A stretch of 64,000 nucleotides of DNA from Zygaena filipendulae (lineage: Eukaryota > Arthropoda > Insecta > Lepidoptera > Zygaenidae), in contig OU015670.1 in the NCBI GenBank assembly GCA_907165275.2, forward strand, positions 647,501-711,500. The letters run 5' to 3'. Positions 46,330 through 57,928 of the stretch are shown piece by piece; the first letter of the stretch is position 1; each line of letters begins with the position of its first letter. The notes under the pieces were generated by a model. It had not been told where the DNA came from and ran no database searches. It saw only the letters and a list, made by a program, of their open reading frames with translations. The translations under genes were made by a program, and so were the position numbers.

Positions 46330-48680
46330 AAGAAATGATTCAACGTAAGCTACTCGTGACCTAGCTCCCGAGCGGTGCTGGTTTTTTATTCGCTACTTTT
46401 GAAGGAGAGATAACTAATGCTTTATGCTGTAACACAAAGTGATCAACAAAACACAAAACAACAATATTTTCTGACAATACTCTCGTTTGATGTCGTTCTT
46501 TGGGATTTTAACGATAAAAACAAAAGCACCGACCGCAAAAGGGGTTTTTAAGAATTGTAGCAAATAGAGATCCATAGTGTCTACCCAACCCGCTGAAAAG
46601 CGGGCTTGAATTTGCGTATGTAAAGGTCACGTTTAGCTCAATCGTACAGTCTACTCCAAAACTTTAGAGTGGGCTTGGTATCTGCCAACCACTTCCAACA
46701 ACAAGTTTGGCGGAGGTGAAAATATCTTTTCGAGACTGGAGATGTAAACATAAAAAAAAACCGTAACTTACAGTTTGATCAACAAAAATAATATAAATAC
46801 ATAAACTGACTCCACACTCCACAGTCTACACGGTATCACAGATATACATTAGAGTAAATGAGGCAAGGACATATAAACGACATATTTTTAACACTAATAG
46901 GTATCCATATGGCGACTTAACGTCGTTGAGCGTCAAGGTAACGATATTAAAACCGACTATTCAAGGGATTCACTTTGCTAAAAATCCTTACAATAAATTA
47001 ATGGTTAGCTCAAAATTTTTGCATGCATGATTTTTCTTGAATAATAATTTTCGTTATACCACAAACCGATTGTGCAATAGAGTATAACTACGGCACGCTC
47101 AGAGGAATGACTTGCTTAATGCATTTTAATTATTATCTGTACACGGTACCCTATCTGACTCTTATCTGTGACATTAAAAAACATATCAAACCGTTGTCGA
47201 CTTGCACCAAATAACATGTATGTACTTAAATTATTATTATTATGCCCCGTGAGTACTGTCGTGCGTAAAATTAATATTTTTGTAGCTACTCGATGGCAAG
47301 AATATAAAATGATTTTTTGACCGAAAATAAAAAAAAAATACATTAAGTCATTCTTTAAAATTTTAATTGATCACTCGTAAAAAGGTTGAACTTGGTTATT
47401 TTATATTTTGAATAAGTGTTAGAGATAACTTCATGTATACCGAATACTATGTGTTAAACGTGATTTCTGCAGCCAACGGGATTCCCTTGGGATCTACATC
47501 CGACCAACGTGAAGTACCGTAAGTTTTATTGTATTTTATTTTTCGTTTATTTAGGACAACAACAGCTACGAGTACATATATTAATTCTAGGTTTCAAGAT
47601 TATAGTATTTGCCAAAGATAGTTTAAAACCCTTACACAGAGACCAGAATGTAGCAGTAAGTACACAAATTATACCAATTTAGATAAATTTAATGGAAAAT
47701 TTATGGTCATTTTCTAGCGTGAAGTGCGACTTTCACGTTTCCTTGTCCATCGATATTGTAATTATTACCTAATAATACCGGTGAAATCGGTGAACGAGAA
47801 AACAAGGAACTGTGCGAGTTTGCACTAGGAAATGACTCTTTAGCTGTCAGAGTCTTTAGTTTCATCGTTTTTCATTGTTTTTTTTTTTTATTTTTTTTTC
47901 TGCGAGTCCAATGACACTCATCCACTCGCCAGTACACACTAACCGGTCGTGTCTTTATCACATATTTACACACTACGAGCGAAACTGTTGATAAGATATA
48001 CAAATAACTACGGGCGAACGTACAAAAAACTAAGGAGACGTTGGTTCACATCTAGCTGTTGCCTGGCGACCGACTTCAAAAATATGACGGTAATACGACT
48101 GTGTTCGCAATTTTTTACAGTTTTTCAAGATTTTAATTTAAAATATTTTATTGTTAATATAGGTAATATTATTTATATACTCATGAGAAGGTTTAAAATA
48201 TCAACCTAAAATCTTCCGTTTTTTTAATCATATTATGTGATTTACACTAATATTATTAACAGTTAAATACTACTGAATTTGTTTCTAAATTTATTTCGTT
48301 CTACAACTGTACGTTAAAAAAAAAAGAAAAAATATATAATACATTCCAGCACCATACATTAACTGTTATAATGCAAGCTCTGCCTATTTTGGCATCAGGT
48401 GGCATGGTGAGATAATGTTCGAGTAACATATTACATATTAATATGTTTAAAATAACTAAATTTATGTATACTTCTCATTTTGCCTCATTAAAAAAAAAAT
48501 ACAGTCCAAAGTCCTCTCCACACCCAACTATGTTCTTAAGTCGTCACATGGCGCGTCGCACAGCGAATATGTATTGTGTAGACGCTCGACGCAATCTTGA
48601 TACTTTAATATGATAATAATAATAATAATATTACATTACGAATATAATCATAACAATTTAACATAATACTATGGTAATAA
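46330..48680. other. Intron 2, nothing recognised
   Basis: No inverted ends, tandem arrays or coding signatures found; AT-rich with a few poly-A/T runs. Confidence 0.5.
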
Positions 48681-48686
48681 TAATCC

Positions 48687-49195
48687 ACATCACAACACAC
48701 AGATCTACTTGATCCCACAGTAAGCTATTATTAGCTTGTGTCGTGGAAACCAAGCAACACGTGGCATATACTACATAGAATTACTTATATATTATACTAT
48801 AGATATATATAAACACACCCAGACTGGAAAATGGAACCCTGTGTTCATCACACAAAGTCCACCCCTACCGGGAATCGAACCCGGAACCCCTTGATTAGCG
48901 GGTAGGCATGGTGACCTCTGCGCCAAATGGGTCGTCAAACCCGTGGTATGTCCTTTGGATAACAATAAACAACAAAAGACTCAAGCGATACACACAGTGT
49001 TCTAATAACGGGACGATACGTGCATTTCACTCTGTTAAAAACAATTATTGTAATCACTTTTGACAGTCTTTGAGTTTATTACTATTGTAATAATCTCCGA
49101 AATCTTTGTTCGGAAGAATAAGAATAATCGGGCGCTTTTAAATTGTCACAATATTATTGTTGTAAAATTAAATATAAATATTTTTTGTTTGCAAA
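48687..49195 (-). mobile_element. SINE with a 5' extension of about 255 bp
   Basis: 48687-48936 is the tRNA-derived SINE (B box GGTTCGATTCCC on minus; A box TTGGCGC-like). 48937-49195 is an extra unit shared only with 58273-58525 (GTGGTATGTCCTTTGGATAA, CTAATAACGGGACGATACGT). Confidence 0.75.
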
Positions 49196-49790
49196 ACCAT
49201 AGTATAGTGAGTGGGGGCAAGATAAAAAACGGGGTAACAAAAAAAATAGTCCATCACGATCTCGATTTTTTATGTTACCCCGTACTCTTCTTCCTTCTTA
49301 TCTTCCCCCCACTCACCTTATTTAATAAATAAAGTATAAATTTCAAAGTATCAAGTATTGTCGTTTCGAGTATCAGAATCCCATAACGTTCCACAAAATT
49401 ACTTGGAAAACTGCGACGTTGCATTTCCACCGTTATTTCAAAGTAGCAAGAACCATTTCAGATGCACGATCAACTTTGTACTCCTAGGCAATGAGAATTA
49501 ATGTTTGGTACAAGTTATAAAAACATAAGTAATTCCACCTTATATTTTTTTACTTTTTGTTTAAACAAAAAGTGCGCGAACAAAGTGGTATCTTTTTTTT
49601 ATTCAACGAAATGTAATTTGGCCAAAGTGGGGTCAATTTGTAATTGAATTACATTTATTATTTATTTGATAAATTGTGTCATATAGACATTAGAGAATGT
49701 TATTATGTGATTATGCTATCCTGTCTATTCGATAAATATTTAAACAAAACGGTCTAACTTTCAAAAGGTTCTAATTACTCTAACATTGAA

Positions 49791-50074
49791 TAAAATGCTA
49801 CTTTAAATAGCATCAGATAATGTTAAAATCGATGTATAGATGATAGATAGATGTTTTATTCTCTCTTTTAAAATTTACATTTAAATTTTATGCCAAAATA
49901 TAAATAAATTCACAAAAGAGATATACAATGCTACAATAAAATGCTACTTTAAATAGCATCAGATAATGTTAAAATCGATGTATAGATGATAGATAGATGT
50001 TTTATTCTCTCTTTTAAAATTTACATTTAAATTTTATGCCAAAATATAAATAAATTCACAAAAGAGATATACAA
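49791..50074 (+). repeat. Direct duplication, period 146 bp
   Basis: 49791-49928 and 49937-50074 appear identical by eye across about 138 bp (GCTACTTTAAATAGCATCAG ... TTCACAAAAGAGATATACAA). Very recent or under gene conversion. Confidence 0.93.
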
Positions 50075-50274
50075 CGTGTTAATGAATTAACTAAAAACCT
50101 GACACACCCCATTTAATTATAATATTATAATTATTGTATTATAAATAATTTAAACATGGGCTCGTGAAAATAAAAAAATATAACCTATATTAAAACACGG
50201 TGCGATCGATTCGTAAGTTCATTCTGAGCAAACAACTTTCTAGTTTTCAGTTAATTCATTAACACCTTGTATAT
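50069..50274 (+). mobile_element. MITE family D, short form
   Basis: ACAACGTGTTAATGAATTAA and TTAATTCATTAACACCTTGT. Its left end coincides with the end of the 146-bp duplication. Confidence 0.7.
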
Positions 50275-50679
50275 TATTTATCAACGTAGCTTCACTTTTT
50301 TTATAAAACATCTAACAGATGAATTTAATGAAGAAGTTTCAAAAAGAGAACAGTTTAATAGAAAAAAAAATTGTAGGAAATCGAACTCGCTCCCGCCACC
50401 TTCTGTGCCATGAAACGAACAGAATCGTAATTTCATCCATGAAATAGTTGGCGTTACCAAATACGGCTTAGAGCGCGACGGGGAGAGAACCACCGCGAGT
50501 GCGAGCGGGACGGCTATACACAATGTATAGAGGTGAACTCTCTAGATTTTTGAGGTTTCCTTGGATTGTTCTTTTTTTAAATGTTTTTGGTTAGGCAGGT
50601 ATTGGTAGGTAGTTTCGATTCAAACGCAGATGGAAGTTGTTATAACTAAAAATAATAAATTAGTTTTTTGTCACTGGTA

Positions 50680-51197
50680 TTACTTTGCAAATAAGTGAAA
50701 TTGGATAGACATATAAATAAAATTGAAGTGTCTGTTTGTAATTTCAAGTTAACAGCTTTTCACTAAATGCATACGAAATTATACATATATATGTATGTAT
50801 GTATACGGTACTAACGTCAAAAAAACTATTTTTAAATTTTTTCTCTGTCTGTCTGTTTGTTCCGGGTAATCTTTGAAACGGCTGGACCGATTTTAACGGG
50901 ACTTTCACTGGCAGATAGCTGATGTTATAAGTCACGTCAAGTCAAAAAGGCGAAAAAGGGTACAAGTGTGCAAATAATTTATACATATACTTATACTAGC
51001 TGTTCCTTGCGGTTTCACCCGCGTTAACTTCGGAGTTCCCGCGGGCACTCCGTAAAAAAACGAACCCTAGGTCCTTCTCTGTGCCCCTGAAAACGTGTAT
51101 GCAAAATTTCATGATAGATCGATTGAGCCGTTAACGCGTGAAAGCGTAACAAACAAACAAACAAACTCAATTTTCGCATTTATACCTAATAGTAAGG
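50680..51197. mobile_element. Two Helitrons, convergent
   Basis: 50680-50935 plus (GGCTGGACCGATTTTAACGG, 3' end lost) and 50996-51197 minus (CTAGCTGTTCCTTGCGGTTT). Confidence 0.65.
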
Positions 51198-51359
51198 AAG
51201 GATATTGAAGGATGAAATTCCAATTTTTTATTTCGTTGCATGACGCATTATAAGATGTTGTATGATATAGGTACGTGCGGAGAGGCACGTCGTATAAAGT
51301 ACAGTTGGCGGCAGAAATAGGTATCTAATCACTTGACACTTAACAGTCAATGAGTCTAA

Positions 51360-51596
51360 CCGCCGCACTCAGAGTCGACTTTAATGATTACTTAGTTAAG
51401 TATAGATTTTTAAAACAAAACTGCCGCAATCAGAGACGTTCAGAAAATTCATGTTAATTGGTATTTAATGGGATGTAACTTAATTAGTTAAATGCCAACT
51501 AACATTAATTTATGAAACTTGTCTGATTGCGGCAGTTTTGTTTTAAAAATCTATACTTAACTAAGTAATCATTAAAGTTGACTCTGAGTGCGGCGG
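51360..51596 (+). mobile_element. Foldback MITE family P, complete (237 bp)
   Basis: CGCCGCACTCAGAGTCGACT to its complement; flanked TAA/TTA. Same length as the 33422 copy. Confidence 0.88.
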
Positions 51597-51629
51597 TTAG
51601 TCTTTGGATTGACAAGTGTTTCCGTACTT

Positions 51630-51715
51630 CAAAGTCAAAGTCAAATATATATTTATTGATTAAGATCAAGTATTTATGATAATTTTCAATCGTCACAATA
51701 ATAAATTTCATACAA
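51630..51715 (-). mobile_element. Retroposon 3' end
   Basis: CAAAGTCAAAGTCAAATATA followed by TTTATTGATTAAGATCAAG is a common reversed non-LTR terminus in Lepidoptera. Confidence 0.4.
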
Positions 51716-52037
51716 ATATTTCATAATAATAATGTATTATAAAACAACTTCTGCTTCTGACTGTACACGATACACTCGTGTTTCAGATATACTTAACTAC
51801 TTTGTGCACTTAATAATTTAGAAAGGATAGTATATTAACCGACATACTAGATAATCCCAGGCTTTCTTCTTACTTTTCTATCTAAACTAGTAATTACACT
51901 TGAAAATGTGCACAACAAAAGAATCTGTCTTTAGTGCATCACCGACCGCTGCCGGAGCACGCTCGCTGCGCTCACTCAAATAAAATAACCTAAAAGTCTA
52001 CAAAGCCTAAGCCAAATGATTGGCAACACTTACTATC

Positions 52038-52222
52038 TATACTAATATTATAAAGAGCAAAAGTTTGTGAGTTTGTGACGTTGTAAGCGGTAATCTCTGG
52101 ATCTACTGAACCGACTTTGAAAATTCTTTCATTTATAGGAAGCTACAGTGATCCTGAGTGACATAGGGTACTTTTTATCCCGGAATTCCCGCGGGAACTC
52201 CGAAATTAATGCGGGTTCTGCA
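52038..52222 (+). mobile_element. Helitron-like element, 3' truncated
   Basis: ATACTAATATTATAAAGAGC start, ATCCCGGAATTCCCGCGGGA near the end, then a break at TGCGGGTTCTGCATTC. Confidence 0.6.
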
Positions 52223-52381
52223 TTCTACACAATGTTAGTGGTACAGAAAATGTTTCTTATCATGAGTCAATCATCATTTACAATCATAATTTTATCATTG
52301 CGTTCAAGTTTCGTTTACCATGTACCAGTCCTATGCCTAGGGCTAAGGCAGGTATAATAATAATAATAATAACAATAATAA

Positions 52382-52632
52382 TCCACTTCACAACACACAG
52401 ATCTACTTGATCCCACACTAAGCTATAAGCTTGTGTCGTGGAAACCAAGCAAACGTGGTATATACTACACATATTATTACATATTATATATACTATAGGT
52501 ATATATATACACACCCAGACTGGTAAATGGAACCCTGTGTTCATCACACAAAGTCCACCCCCACCGGGAATCGAACCCGGAACCTCTTTATTAGCGGGCA
52601 GGCATGGTGACCATTGCGCCAATCGGGTCGTC
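52382..52632 (-). mobile_element. tRNA-derived SINE
   Basis: Same family as at 8437, with an (ATT)n-type tail at the plus-strand left and A/B boxes on the minus strand. Confidence 0.8.
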
Positions 52633-53374
52633 AAAGGCAGGTAGTAACATAGATATCGGAGGGCTAGACGGTGCCGCGCATCGAGGCCCCTGATCTCAGG
52701 GGGCCTTCAAACCCTGACCAGCAAGCTCAAATACGGCTTTAACTCTGGCACTCATTAGAAAGATAGTGCCCTAGCTGTAGGCTTTAGCGCACGATAGAGC
52801 TGATAAGTAGTTTTGCCATTAGTTTTGCACCTTTAAACTAGACAGTAAGTTGAATTAAGTACCTACCTAGTTTTTTTTTTTGGCACCGGTGCCTTTGGTT
52901 TCCTAGCTACGCCTCTGAGTCACCCTATGGCCTATACATATACATAACTACTATACTACTATAAGTTATGCATACAGGGTGTTCCGTAAATCGACGTCAA
53001 GCCAGAACCAGGTGATAGGCTAAGTCATAACAGCTGTTAACAGAAAAATATAAAAATCTTTGCTGTGCCTATTTAAAAATAGGACTCATTAAAAACTGAC
53101 GAAAGCAATAATTTTGAAAACTTCATTGGCAAAAACTTAAATTTTAAGCAGTAGTTTCTAGGCACACTATTCAGGATTACACAATAAGAAGAAATTTGAA
53201 AAAAGTTTAAGTTAAAGATTAAAGTAGAAGTAAAGTTAAAGCAGGGTGTAAATTTATATAATTTTTATAAATTTTAAAGATTTTTTTTTACGTTTTTCTA
53301 TTAAGTCATGACCCCTGTACAAGGATATACCTACATAAGTTTTTTCTCTCTCGAAATGGGACGCAGGTACTCAC

Positions 53375-53484
53375 CTCCCCATGCTGACCCCGGCCGTCTG
53401 GAGTGTTCTCCGGCAGGAAGTACAGCCGCAGGCTGACCAGGGTCTGGTCGGAGACCCGGTCCGTCCACAGCAGCTGCAGCTCGC
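53375..53484 (-). CDS. ARID5B: ARID5B-like exon 2
   Basis: 110 nt, residues 49-85. Acceptor GCCCCAG|GCGAGC at 53486-53485; donor GGGGAG|GTGAGT at 53374. The split Gly codon joins exon 1 (G|GC), then ELQLLWTDRVSDQTLVSLRL and YFLPENTPDGRGQHGE. These match the family's ELQLLW and LYFLPEDTP motifs. A Helitron 3' end lies about 70 nt upstream of the acceptor. The following intron is about 38 kb. Confidence 0.92.
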
Positions 53485-53556
53485 CTGGGGCAAAACATAA
53501 AAAATGTATCACTAGTGAGTAAACTAAAATTGTAATAGAAAGAGATTATTATTAAA

Positions 53557-53935
53557 CTAGCTGACCAGCGCGGTTTCACCCGCGGTAATTTCGAAGTTCC
53601 CGCGGGAATTCCAGGATAAAGTATAGTTAAAAGCCTTCCTCATGAATCACTCGTATCTATTGGTGAAAACCGCATCAAAATCCGTTGCGTAGTTTTAAAG
53701 ATTTAAGCATACATAGGGATATAGGGACAGAGAGAGCGACTTTATTTTATACTAGCTGTGCCTCGCGGTTTCACCCGCGGTAATTTCGGAGTTCCCGCGG
53801 GAGTTCCGGGATAAAAAGTACCCTATGTACCCCTGACAACGTTAGTGCCAAATCCGTTCAGCCGTTTTTGCGAGATTGAGTAAACGTATGCGCATTTTCA
53901 TCCGACTTGCTTCAAATTTATCGTCACTGCTCAGC
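53557..53935 (-). mobile_element. Two Helitrons in tandem beside exon 2
   Basis: CTAG at 53557 and again at 53752, both minus. The first ends 70 nt from the exon 2 acceptor. Confidence 0.7.
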
Positions 53936-54218
53936 TCCTATGTGTCTTAGCGTTATGTTATATAGCCTATAACCTGCCCAGGAGTATGGACTACAATCGT
54001 GCCAAGTTTGGTTAAAATCCCTTCAGTGGTTTTTGACCCATGCGTGCACATACAGACAGACAGACAGACCGACAGACAAAAAATTTACTGATTGCATTTT
54101 TGGCATCAGTATCGATCACCGTTCATCCTCCAATATTAATTTTGAATATATATTCAATGTACAGAATTGACCTCTCTACAGTTTTATTATACTTAAGTAT
54201 AGACTACGTAGTGATTAA

Positions 54219-54925
54219 CTAGTCGATCCCTCACGGTGTCACTCTCGGCAATTTCAGAGTTCCCACAGGAGTTCCGGGATAAAAAGCGCGCTATGTCCTT
54301 TTCTGTACCCTTGACAACGTGTATGCAATTCAAAATTTCATAATGATCGGTTCAGCCGTGAAAGCGTAACAAACAAACAAACAAACAAACAAACTCACTT
54401 TCGCATTTATAATATTAGTAAAGATTAGTAAGGATGCCGAGATTAAATTTATCTTTAGAGTCGGCGGGATTACGTCGACTTTGTTAAAGTATACGAAAGT
54501 CGAAAGATAACCTCTAACGAATGAATAATTGCAAAAAAACATTACCTGAAACCGGACCGGTTTTTTGCAATCTAATTATTTATGCGAACAAATACGAATA
54601 GGTAGGTACATAATTTATTTTCGACTAGCTGTGCCCCGCGGTCCCACCCGCGTGAGTTTCTATTTTTTCCTAAAATTAAGTTACTCTTCGTACCATCAGC
54701 TATCTGCCAGTGAAAGTTCCGTTAAAATCAGTCCCGCCGTTTCAGAGATTTGCCGGAACAAACAGACAGACACACAGACAAGAAAAAAATTGTGTACCTA
54801 AGTACCGTGTAATAGACATAGATTAGACATATTATCTTCGGCATCAGAAAATTAAAAATTTAGTGAAAAGCTGTTAATTTGGAATTTCAAACAGATATTA
54901 TAACTTTATTTATATGTAGTATGTA
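54219..54925 (-). mobile_element. Two Helitrons in intron 1
   Basis: 54219-54431 (CTAGTCGATCCCTCACGGTG ... AATATTAGTAAAGATT) and 54624-54925 (CTAGCTGTGCCCCGCGGTCC, 'CTGCCAGTGAAAGTTCCG' subfamily). Confidence 0.7.
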
Positions 54926-55029
54926 TGTATAAATGTATAGATGCATAGATGTATATATGTATATATGTATATAATTATGTATATATGTATATATGTATAC
55001 ATGCTTAGATAATAAGTAAATATGTAGTT

Positions 55030-55365
55030 TTTTTGTTGTTGACTAATTTTTATTTTTTAGTCCGTCTTGTAGATTATTAAAAAATATTGGACACGTATTT
55101 TTTCTTTTTTTACTTAATCAAAAAATAGTGGCGATATATTGAGTTGAAATTTCGCGTGACGTCACTATTCTGACAGTTTGTATGGCGGTTTTGCGGTTAG
55201 TGACGTCACGACCTCCTCATCCTAAACTTTAATGCGCTTTATCTCTGTATATTTTAATTTATTTAAAAAAGCAAAAAATACGTGTCTCTTGTTTTTTTAT
55301 TTTCTAACTGACGGACTAATTAGAATTTTAGCTTTCAAAAGTAGTCAACATCCCTATTATACGTA
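55030..55365 (+). mobile_element. MITE family A
   Basis: TTAGTCCGTCTTGTAGATTA, TGACGTCA at about 55158 and 55201, CTGACGGACTAATTAGAATT, right end TAGTCAACATCCC. Confidence 0.82.
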
Positions 55366-55560
55366 GTAATGTTTTTTGTACATTAAAATGTAATGAACAT
55401 TTGTGTTTACCCTGAGCGTGCTCTGAGTCAGGGGTGTTTAGTATGCACTTATGTATTTAATGTAGTAGCTATGTATTTACAAAAAAAAACTTACGTTGGT
55501 ACTTTTATCCCTGAATTCCCGCGGGAACTCCGAAATATCGGGAAACATCTAGTATAAATA

Positions 55561-57027
55561 TAATAGTACGGACCGCCAAGAGGGGATTTGTGGAGTAGCT
55601 AAAGCGCGTCAGATGAACATAAGGGGGGTACCTTGCACCATGTTGAGTACCTCCACCAAATATAGGCCCTCTACACTGGTGGGTGCGTCTAGAATAACCG
55701 ATCAGATTAGTAAAAAAAAATCGATAACTCGAAATACTCGAGCGCGTCAGATTAAGATATGGTGGGTTAATTACATAGTGAGAAGTATGTATATGAATAA
55801 TCTGACCATTTGAACGTGACGTAAGGGAGTTAGAGGATCACAAACTTGCAAAAAAAAAACGCAACTTCGACATTCTCGAGCGCAGTTGATTTATTTTTTA
55901 TTTTAAAGTAAATAACTCAAGGATAGCGGGAAAAATATTATCTGCCGATTTTCATAAGCCGAAGAAACAAAAATCGTCTTCGAATCGAACGAGCAGCTGC
56001 AGTGAAACATATCTCTGTCTTTCTTTTCCTTTTACTTTTTCTCTATCTCTCACTCTCTCGCACCGTCCTCACACTACTTTCCGTCGCCATAACGTCATCA
56101 CAATATGTCAGGGCGCTAAACGTGTCAAATTATAACTTTTTTTGGTCGGTTAAAATACATATTAAAATAAGTTAAGGTAAGTATTACACTTTTCAAACTA
56201 TAGGTTCACCTATAACCTTTCACTTTAATGTAATTATATATATATTATATAATAAAGCTCCATCACAAAACAACGCGTTCATGTTATTATATGTAAAACG
56301 CTCTGGCTTGTTTGTGCTTTAAAGTTAGTTTTGTGAATAATATTTTGTGATCTTTTACATATTTCATAGAAATATAAAGTGTGTTTTTTGTGAACAAGAA
56401 ATAGCTCATAAAGTTATTAAATTTAAGTCAGAAAGAAAAAAAGATCTTAAAAATAAATCATAATTTTTGTTTCTAGCAGTCAGATTAATAATACCCCTCA
56501 AAATTATTGTCAGATTTTAAGCCAACATAACTTGGAGTGCAAGCTGAACCTTCTGTAAAATAATCTGACACGCTCGAGTATTTCAAAATTGAGATTTTTT
56601 TTTGCATTTTCAAAAATTCGCTACTACCTTGCGTCACCTCCAAATTGGCAGATTTTCGAAGGGGAGCATTTTTAGGGCTCACTTAACATCCCCTTTGAAT
56701 ATCTGACGCGCTGGAGTAAATGTTTTTTTTTTTCATTTTCTCCACTTCCGGATGGCCACTCCCACCACGCAAATCGGCAGATGAATATATTTTCGATATC
56801 AGAGACACCTTGGAGTATCTAAACTACAATATCTGACGCGCTCGAGTATTTCCATTTTAATATTTTTTTTTACATTTTTGAAAGCCTGTAGAAGCTAAAC
56901 CCACCGGTGAATGAAAAAATATCATATGACCTTATTTTGTTTATATCTCCTAATCTTCAAAACCCAATAGGTCCCAACGACGCTCGAGTCACTCCCGAAT
57001 TAGCATCGGTATCTCCCGTACTATAAT
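55561..57027. mobile_element. Symmetric repeat-array element, about 1.47 kb
   Basis: Short inverted ends (TAATAGTACGG / CCCGTACTATAAT) bracket two arrays of units of about 130-140 bp. Each unit starts ATCTGACGCGCTCGAGTATT, then a T run and TTGCATTTTC, and several end near CGGCAGAT. Left-half units read on the minus strand (anchors about 55612, 55753, 55890), right-half units on the plus (anchors about 56563, 56701, 56831, 56979). The centre (56000-56480) has a pyrimidine-rich tract. No protein coding. I do not recognise the family. Confidence 0.75.
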
Positions 57028-57227
57028 GAAGACTAGCTAGCTGCTCCCCGCGGTTTCACCCGCGTGAGTGTAGATACCCGTATCGATATGTATGGGGAGA
57101 ACCTTATTGAGGTGAGGTGGGCGCAGCGCGATTCTGTGTTGTGTGCGCGTATAGTTAGAAACGGCTCCATATCTCTGTCAGGGGTCGTATTTTTGAATCG
57201 CTCGAATCACTTTTCGCACACGGAATG

Positions 57228-57602
57228 GGGATGTGGGCTACTTTTGAAAATCAAAATTCTAATTAGTCCGTCAGTTAGAAAATAAAAAAAACAATAGACA
57301 CGTATTTTTTGCTTTTTCAAATAAATTAAAATATACAGAGATAAAGCGCATTAAAGTTTAGGGTGAGGGGGTCGTGACGTCACTAACCGCTAAAACCGCC
57401 ATACAAACTGTCAGAATAGTGACGTCACGCGAAATTTCAACTCAATGTATCGTCGTTATTTTTTGATTACGTAAAAAAAGAAAAAATACGTGTCCAATAT
57501 TTTTTAATAATCTACAAGACGGACTAAAAAAAAAATAGTCAACATGCCCAATTCTAACGGACAAAATAGAATTTTGACTTTTATACCTTGTCGTCATGCC
57601 CA
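57228..57602 (-). mobile_element. MITE family A plus an extra end
   Basis: Complete copy 57228-57551 with two TGACGTCA sites, nearly identical to 42761-43090. 57552-57602 is an orphan family A terminus. Confidence 0.82.
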
Positions 57603-57603
57603 T

Positions 57604-57672
57604 TTGAAAACACGATTAGGTACTCAAAATTTCTTCAGTGTGGGTTGACACACTATTGCTTATCTATGTCCA
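57604..57672 (+). mobile_element. MITE family B, right end only
   Basis: GTGTGGGTTGACACACTATT and GCTTATCTATGTCCA. It ends about 57 nt from the exon 1 donor. Confidence 0.65.
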
Positions 57673-57728
57673 ACGCCTGTACATAGATTGTCAGCTCGGC
57701 TGAGGGGGCTGCAGTGGTCCCAACTCAC

Positions 57729-57873
57729 CGACGGAGACCAGCTCCGAGTCCTGCCACAGGCGCACGAAGAAGAACTCGCCGATGGCGATGATGCGCTCGC
57801 TGTCGGCGCCGCTTATCTTCAGCGCCTTGTAGAACGTGTACTGGCCGTGGTGGCCGCACGGCGAGCCCACCAA
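57729..57873 (-). CDS. ARID5B: ARID5B-like exon 1 of 13 seen (N-terminal module)
   Basis: 145 nt, residues 1-48 of the in-window protein plus one base. Acceptor CTGCAG|TTGGTG at 57875-57874 and donor CCGTCG|GTGAGT at 57728. It encodes LVGSPCGHHGQYTFYKAL, then FFFVRLWQDSELVSV, the most conserved start of the long ARID5B isoform. The acceptor is in phase 0, so the initiator Met and a few residues must come from an earlier exon at higher coordinates. I searched 57880-64000 by eye and found no convincing one. Confidence 0.9.
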
Positions 57874-57928
57874 CTGCAGGAACAAACAGACGGACACAAC
57901 TATAAACGTGATAAACATCGTATAACAG

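Larger units (their letters stand above)
4136..57873 (-). other. ARID5B: ARID5B-like gene, 13 coding exons joined (5' end open)
   Basis: Gene model joined by hand from thirteen minus-strand open segments, each bounded by AG acceptors and GT donors with matching phases (total 3378 nt, 1125 residues plus TAA). Seen: an N-terminal block with VGSPCGHHGQYTFYKA, ELQLLW, LYFLPENTPDGR, SEKVVVKAEDLLSWV, FSYPRYCRYR and LKGRPRG, collinear with the N-terminus of the long vertebrate ARID5B isoform; an ARID domain at about residues 309-387; a low-complexity middle; and a Ser/Pro-rich C-terminus. Known of the family: ARID5B is a nuclear AT-rich-DNA-binding protein that works with the PHF2 histone demethylase in transcriptional control. 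Length is close to the human protein (1188 aa). The start codon is missing: exon 1 here opens at a phase-0 acceptor, so at least one short upstream exon exists. ARID5A lacks the long N-terminal module, so ARID5B is the better name. Confidence 0.9.
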
